DNA from: Chloroflexi bacterium RBG_16_51_16
GTDB lineage: Bacteria > Chloroflexota > Anaerolineae > Anaerolineales > Villigracilaceae
Direction of reading: 5' to 3'
Assembly (NCBI GenBank): GCA_001796785.1
Contig: MGNL01000039.1
Location: 4,195-14,060 of the forward strand
DNA: 9,866 nucleotides
How positions within the stretch are numbered: the stretch's first letter is position 1; each line of letters opens with the position of its first letter. The notes under the pieces were generated by a model. It was not told the origin of the DNA. It did no database searches and worked only from the letters and a program-made list of their open reading frames with translations. The translations under genes were made by a program, and so were the position numbers. Shown piece after piece: positions 6,085 through 9,866 of this stretch.

Positions 6085-7566
6085 ATGCCACTAAAGAATC
6101 CGGATTATTACACCATACTGGGAGTATTGCGCCAGTCCAGCCAGGAGGAAATTAAACGCGCTTACATCGAGGCTGCCCAACGCTACCATCCGGATAAGAA
6201 CCTCGCAGTTGGGGATACCGAGGTATTTCTTGATATACAACAGGCGTACGAACTCCTGTCCAATCCCAAGCGGCGTTCACAGTATGACGCGACCCTGCCA
6301 CCGGAAATCGAACCCCACCCGGTGCTCAAACACAGTCTCGCGTTCAGCCGTGCCGGATTGGCCGACATCACCGAACCTCAGTTGATGTACGCACTGCTTA
6401 CCGTGGGTGCCTTGAGCGAGGCAGTGAAGATACCTGCTCCGCCGTTGAACCTCTGCTTGTTGCTTGACCGATCCACCTCCATGCAGGGAGAGAAGATGGA
6501 CCGGGTCAAATCGGCTGCGATCCAGCTCATTCGCAACATGCGTCCTCAGGATAAGTTTTCGATCGTAATATTCAGTGATCGAGCCGATGTCCTCATCCAG
6601 AGTGCCTTGCAACCCGAGGTAGCCCGCCAGGAAGCCCAGATCCAATTGGTCCAGGTTTCCGGCTCCACGGAGATCTACCAGGGGCTGCTGGCCGGGGTGA
6701 ACGAGATCCATCGCAATTTCGATTCTCACCGCGTCAATCATCTCATCCTGCTCACAGACGGTCACACCTACGGGGATGAACAGGCCAGCCTTGAACTGGC
6801 TGACCAGCTTGCTCGTGAGAATATCGGACTCACAGGGATGGGGATCGGGAATGAATGGAATGATATTTTCCTGGATGCACTTGCGAGCCGGACTGGCGGC
6901 ACCAGCGCTTACATATCCGATCCGAAGGATATCAAGCGGTTGCTGGTGGATAAATTTAAAGCCCTCGCCTCCGTATTTGCCAGCGAAGTGATATTTGAAT
7001 CAAAGAAGCCGGCGGGTGTTATCGTAAAGTCCATCTTTCGGATCCAGCCTGAGGTGGGACCGGTCACGCTGGAAGAGCCTTTGCTGTTGGGCCCGATCCT
7101 GCAGGATCAGGAGCTGCGGGTACTTTTCGAATTTGTCATCCATCCAGCCGCTTTAGAAAGCCGGTCTGTGACGTTGATAGACGGTGCGTTAAAGGCTACC
7201 GTGGCAGGTTATCCCAGGCCGGTTCCGCCTCTGCCTCTTAAATTTGTCTGCAATGTACGGACGGAAGAATCCACCGAACCCCCTGCTCAGGATGTCATGC
7301 ATGCACTCGCTCGCATGATGCTCTATCGCATGCAGGAGCGAGCCCAGGTTGAGGCACAGGCCGGTCGCTTTGATAACGCGGCCCGTCAACTCCAAAACAT
7401 GGCAACCCATCTGCTTGCGCAGGGTGAATACCAACTGGCCAAGACCGCCCTCATGGAAGCCGAGCATCTCGAGCAGAAGCACGATTGGACCAACTCCGGG
7501 AGGAAAACTTTGAAATACACAACGCGGGCTCTGCTGATGCCGGAACTACAGGAGAAAATGGAATGA
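6085..7566 (+). CDS. J-domain (DnaJ-like) / VWA domain fusion protein
   Basis: A 493-residue protein whose ATG lies one base after the phosphatase stop, with no separate strong ribosome site, so it is probably translationally coupled. Residues about 6-68 are a complete J domain: DYYTILGV, a basic helix II, the HPD triad (35-37), and helix III ending in NPKRRSQYD. The cysteine zinc-finger and the C-terminal domains of true DnaJ are absent. A linking beta-rich segment leads into a VWA domain (about 120-300) with an intact MIDAS: DRSTS (Asp128, Ser130, Ser132), Thr195 in GST, and Asp225 in LLTDG. A beta-sandwich-like region follows (about 300-390), then a helical, possibly coiled-coil tail. The J domain should call an Hsp70 partner to whatever the VWA domain binds through its metal. 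Such fusions are uncommon as far as I know. The upstream kinase/PP2C pair suggests it is a substrate or scaffold of this pathway. Confidence 0.93.
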   Translation: MPLKNPDYYTILGVLRQSSQEEIKRAYIEAAQRYHPDKNLAVGDTEVFLDIQQAYELLSNPKRRSQYDATLPPEIEPHPVLKHSLAFSRAGLADITEPQLMYALLTVGALSEAVKIPAPPLNLCLLLDRSTSMQGEKMDRVKSAAIQLIRNMRPQDKFSIVIFSDRADVLIQSALQPEVARQEAQIQLVQVSGSTEIYQGLLAGVNEIHRNFDSHRVNHLILLTDGHTYGDEQASLELADQLARENIGLTGMGIGNEWNDIFLDALASRTGGTSAYISDPKDIKRLLVDKFKALASVFASEVIFESKKPAGVIVKSIFRIQPEVGPVTLEEPLLLGPILQDQELRVLFEFVIHPAALESRSVTLIDGALKATVAGYPRPVPPLPLKFVCNVRTEESTEPPAQDVMHALARMMLYRMQERAQVEAQAGRFDNAARQLQNMATHLLAQGEYQLAKTALMEAEHLEQKHDWTNSGRKTLKYTTRALLMPELQEKME

Positions 7567-8066
7567 CGGTTTGCCCCAATTGCAAACACACCAACCTGGA
7601 AGGTGCCGTATTTTGCGAGGAATGCGGATCTCAGTTGATTGGAAAAGATTTGGTTACACAAACGATCGACACAGGTCAGATCCTGGAAGAACCGCAGCTG
7701 CCGGTTTCCACCAAAGCCTTTCATATCCAGGCCACGGAGGACACCTGGGGTAATTTGCACATGCTTGACACCGGTCAGGTCATGCCATTAACGGGGCGCA
7801 GGGAATTCACTCTCGGGCGGACCAGTGAAGGTCAGCCCATCATGCCGGATATTGACCTTTCGCCATATCAGGCTTTCTCCAGTGGTGTTTCGCGCATGCA
7901 TGCCATTCTTAAAAGCGACGGCCGCCAGGCTTACGTCATGGATCTGGGTTCCGCTAACGGTACCTATCTGAATGGCCGCAGGCTGGCCGCAAATGTGGAA
8001 GAACCATTGAAACATGGGGATGTTCTTTCCCTTGGAAAATTAAAAATGCAAATCTTGTTGGAATAA
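7563..8066 (+). CDS. Zinc-ribbon / FHA-domain phosphopeptide-binding protein
   Basis: A 167-residue protein starting at ATG 7563, which overlaps the previous stop by four bases (ATGA) and has AGGAG eight bases upstream. The N-terminus is a zinc ribbon (Cys4, Cys7, Cys18, Cys21). A linker of about 50 residues, containing Thr32, Thr34 and Thr37 in VTQTIDTGQ, leads to an FHA domain from about 75 to 167. FHA signatures are present: LGR (84-86), a Ser-Arg-x-His core (Ser110, Arg111, His113), and the NG pairs at 132-133 and 137-138. FHA domains bind phospho-threonine, so this protein should recognise targets of the operon's kinase. The linker threonines recall the phosphorylated N-terminal threonine of mycobacterial GarA, but that is an analogy. 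No membrane segment is present. Confidence 0.95.
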   Translation: MTVCPNCKHTNLEGAVFCEECGSQLIGKDLVTQTIDTGQILEEPQLPVSTKAFHIQATEDTWGNLHMLDTGQVMPLTGRREFTLGRTSEGQPIMPDIDLSPYQAFSSGVSRMHAILKSDGRQAYVMDLGSANGTYLNGRRLAANVEEPLKHGDVLSLGKLKMQILLE

Positions 8067-8083
8067 GGAAAGGTTTATACGTC

Positions 8084-8326
8084 ATGGCTTTCACGGTCAT
8101 CTTGCACATACCCAATGATGTCCCCGTTGCCGGGGAGATCGATGAGCTTCCAAAACCGACAGACACAATCTTGCTTGTCAGCAACCCTCGTCAGAGGGAC
8201 GGCAAGGATTTGCATTACCTGGAACCCAATGTGGTCAAGGTCATCTGGCCGATCGAGCGGATCAGCCTGATCGAGATCCTCGAGGGTAGGGATGAGGAGA
8301 AGATCATCGGTTTCGTGAGGGAATAA
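8084..8326 (+). CDS. Conserved-looking 80-residue protein of unknown function
   Basis: An 80-residue protein with an AAGGAAAGG purine-rich site about ten bases before ATG 8084. It is 17 nt after the FHA gene and 1 nt before the response regulator gene, so it is part of the operon. It has no cysteines, signal peptide or membrane segment. The pattern suggests a small beta-rich fold: strand FTVILHIP, the acidic loop GEIDELPKPTD, strand TILLVSNP, a charged turn RQRDGKD, and a final VVKVIWPIERISLIEIL strand pair, ending GFVRE. The order looks like a compact barrel or ferredoxin-like adaptor, but I do not recognise a named family and assign no function. Its fixed place in the operon suggests it partners with the FHA protein or the response regulator. 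Confidence 0.85.
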   Translation: MAFTVILHIPNDVPVAGEIDELPKPTDTILLVSNPRQRDGKDLHYLEPNVVKVIWPIERISLIEILEGRDEEKIIGFVRE

Positions 8327-8327
8327 G

Positions 8328-9062
8328 ATGGCTGATAATTTCGAGCGCAGGCGAATCCTCGTTGTGGATGACGAAGAACGGATGGTCCGCTTCATCCGCA
8401 TGAACCTCGAACACGACGGTTTCCAGGTGGACGAAGCCTTCAATGGCAAACAGGCGATCCAAAAACTGCGGGATGTGAACCCGGACCTTATCCTTTTGGA
8501 TATCATGATGCCCGACCTGGATGGGTTCGAAGTTTTGGAGACCGTGCGTGAGATCAGCCAGGTCCCGGTGATCATGCTGACTGCCAAAGGTGAGGAAGAC
8601 GACCGTGTCCGCGGCCTGGAACTTGGCGCAGATGATTACATCACCAAGCCCTTCAGCCCGCGCGAGATGGTTAGCCGGGTCAAAGCCGTCCTGCGGCGTA
8701 CTGAGGGAGCGAGCGGCTCCATGCACGGTTTAATGGAGATCGACTCGCGGTTGAAGATCGATTTTGACCGGCGCGAGATCTGGCTGGAGGGCAAGCTGGT
8801 CAAATTACGACCGACGGAATACCGGCTCCTTTATCACCTGGTCCAGAATGCAGGCTGGGTGGTTTCCCATGACCAACTCCTGCAGAAAGTTTGGGGTTTT
8901 GAGTATCGCGACGAACCTCATTACGTCCGCCTTTATATCAATTACCTGAGACAAAAATTGGAAAAGGATCCGGCGGATCCGAAATACATCCTTACCGAAC
9001 GTGGGGTTGGTTACCGGTTCGTGGATTTTCGACGCGACAAAACTGGTGGCGAAAAAAATTGA
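8328..9062 (+). CDS. OmpR/PhoB-family response regulator transcription factor
   Basis: A 244-residue protein with ATG 8328 one base after the previous stop; GAGG upstream is the likely ribosome site. Residues about 9-125 form a receiver domain with acidic pair Asp14-Asp15, phospho-acceptor Asp58 in LLDIMMPDLDG, Thr85 and Lys107. A winged-helix domain occupies about 140-235, with the LRPTEYRLLYHL helix, the recognition helix near YVRLYINYLRQKL, and the GVGYRF wing. It should bind direct repeats of DNA when phosphorylated. No histidine kinase gene is seen in the window. It is the last gene of the operon, so the Ser/Thr kinase may modify it as a cross-talk output; the sequence alone cannot show this. 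Confidence 0.96.
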   Translation: MADNFERRRILVVDDEERMVRFIRMNLEHDGFQVDEAFNGKQAIQKLRDVNPDLILLDIMMPDLDGFEVLETVREISQVPVIMLTAKGEEDDRVRGLELGADDYITKPFSPREMVSRVKAVLRRTEGASGSMHGLMEIDSRLKIDFDRREIWLEGKLVKLRPTEYRLLYHLVQNAGWVVSHDQLLQKVWGFEYRDEPHYVRLYINYLRQKLEKDPADPKYILTERGVGYRFVDFRRDKTGGEKN

Positions 9063-9157
9063 GCCATCGATCGTAATGGATCATGATTAAATTTCGCGCC
9101 GTTGAATTTCCTTCATCAATTTTATTACCACCTATTCCATTAATACTGATTAATCAT

Positions 9158-9182
9158 CCGGGCAACTAATCCTGCTGCCCGG
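9158..9182 (+). terminator. Candidate terminator stem-loop of the signalling operon
   Basis: CCGGGCA and TGCCCGG form a perfect 7-bp stem with an 11-nt loop, about 95 nt after the response regulator stop. It is GC-rich, but the bases that follow (TATTAAAT) are not a clean T-run, so this is a weak intrinsic terminator or another structural element. Confidence 0.4.
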
Positions 9183-9364
9183 TATTAAATCCCCGCATCG
9201 AACATCCCTCTTGGTTGGTGTTTGACGGTCTGAACCGCGGCGTACACCCACCCCTCAAGTAATCCAGTTCGCATTCATGGCTAACTCTTACGTTCCTCTT
9301 ATTCTGAGCCTATGGATTTCTAATATCTGCCCGTTATTTTAAGACCAATCAAACCATGAGTAAC

Positions 9365-9370
9365 AGGAGG
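9365..9370 (+). promoter_or_regulatory. Strong Shine-Dalgarno of hsp20
   Basis: AGGAGG lies five bases before ATG 9376. It fixes the start and rules out the nearby ATG at 9356, which is in a different frame. Confidence 0.85.
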
Positions 9371-9375
9371 TTAGC

Positions 9376-9819
9376 ATGTCCAATCTTATTCGTTGGGAAC
9401 CCGCTCGCGATATGATGACCTGGCGTGAGGCGATGGATCGTCTCTTTGACGATGCCTTCACGCGCCCATTCAATTTGAATGGCGGCAGCCTCGGTTCACC
9501 GGCCATTGATATGTACCAGACCGATGGTGAGGTCGTCGTCAAGGCTGCAGTACCGGGCCTCAAACCGGAAGAGGTCAAGATCAGCGTGACCGGTGACATC
9601 CTGACCATCAAGGGCGACGTCAACCAGGAGCAAGAGGTCAAGGAAAAAGCCTTTCACGTGCGCGAACGGCGCTGGGGTTCGTTCGAGCGCTCCGTGATGC
9701 TGCCGACCGAGGTGAAGTCAGACCAGGCTAAGGCAGAATTTGAAAATGGTATCTTGACCATCACCCTGCCGAAGGACGAAAGAGCGAAGCCGAGGACAAT
9801 CGCAATCAAGGCGAAATAG
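9376..9819 (+). CDS. Hsp20-family small heat shock protein
   Basis: A 147-residue protein with AGGAGG (9365-9370) five bases before the ATG, the strongest ribosome site in the window. A short variable N-terminal arm (1-40, with paired basic and aromatic residues) leads into the alpha-crystallin domain (about 42-133), including VPGLKPEEVKISV (59-71), the conserved GILTITLPK signature (125-133), and the C-terminal I-x-I motif at Ile142 and Ile144 that links dimers into larger oligomers. It should hold unfolding proteins in a refoldable state in the cytoplasm for Hsp70/DnaK systems. It has its own intergenic region and is probably transcribed separately from the operon. Only 47 bases follow it, with nothing identifiable. 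Confidence 0.96.
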   Translation: MSNLIRWEPARDMMTWREAMDRLFDDAFTRPFNLNGGSLGSPAIDMYQTDGEVVVKAAVPGLKPEEVKISVTGDILTIKGDVNQEQEVKEKAFHVRERRWGSFERSVMLPTEVKSDQAKAEFENGILTITLPKDERAKPRTIAIKAK

Positions 9820-9866
9820 CAACCACCTTGACGAGTGATCACGTCGGAAAATAGAACAAGCTCCAG

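Larger units (their letters stand above)
9063..9375. other. Intergenic region between the operon and hsp20
   Basis: About 313 bp with no supported gene. It contains a palindrome TGATTAATCA (9147-9156) and a stem-loop (9158-9182). I see no CIRCE element (TTAGCACTC-N9-GAGTGCTAA), so HrcA control of the next gene is not supported. A TAATAT at 9321-9326 could be a weak -10 for hsp20, but no -35 is clear. Confidence 0.5.

Noticed and set aside
7485..7562. Longer start of the FHA protein
   Set aside because: It would overlap the J-VWA gene by 82 bases; the ATG at 7563 has AGGAG and gives a zinc ribbon right at the N-terminus, as in related proteins.
9356..9358. ATG upstream of hsp20
   Set aside because: It is out of frame with the alpha-crystallin domain and lacks a ribosome site; AGGAGG points to 9376.
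9063..9375. CIRCE or other heat-shock operator for hsp20
   Set aside because: No TTAGCACTC inverted repeat or similar conserved element was seen.
1..9866. tRNA, rRNA, insertion sequence or CRISPR array
   Set aside because: No cloverleaf, rRNA-like stretch, transposase or regular direct repeat was recognised on reading both strands.

Overview
The window looks like part of a chromosome from a Chloroflexota bacterium, probably of Anaerolineae type. This is inferred from the gene families: a Hanks-type kinase carrying an FRD catalytic loop and a PQQ-like propeller, DUF7282-like lipoprotein domains, a small L7/L12-tail-like protein, an FHA protein with a zinc ribbon, and moderate GC. No marker gene fixes the taxon. 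Coding density is high, with Shine-Dalgarno sites of the AGGAG type.

Left part (1-3249), minus strand: the N-terminal end of an FAD-dependent oxidoreductase (running off the left edge), a small coiled-coil protein with an L7/L12-like tail, a lipoprotein with two DUF7282-like units, and a GH25-like TIM-barrel protein with two SH3-like domains that ends in a clear intrinsic terminator. A gap of about 320 bp (1408-1731) holds a cluster of inverted repeats. A divergent promoter region (about 2977-3255) separates the GH25-like gene from the plus-strand operon.

Central part (3250-9062), plus strand: six tightly spaced genes that read as one signalling operon. They are a Ser/Thr kinase fused to an eight-repeat PQQ-like beta-propeller, a PP2C phosphatase, a J-domain/VWA fusion, a zinc-ribbon/FHA protein, an 80-residue protein of unknown function, and an OmpR/PhoB-type response regulator. 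Gaps are 14, 1, -4, 17 and 1 nt, which points to translational coupling. The kinase would phosphorylate, PP2C reverse, FHA read phospho-threonine, the J-VWA protein act as a metal-dependent adhesion scaffold with a chaperone-recruiting arm, and the response regulator provide a transcriptional output. The kinase/PP2C/VWA core recalls the TerY-type phosphorylation triad; the J domain, the propeller and the response regulator are additions. This is the most interesting system in the window.

Right part (9063-9866): a 313-bp intergenic stretch with one 7-bp stem-loop, then an Hsp20-family small heat shock protein with a strong ribosome binding site. A J-domain protein in the operon and Hsp20 next door suggest, but do not prove, a link to protein-folding stress.
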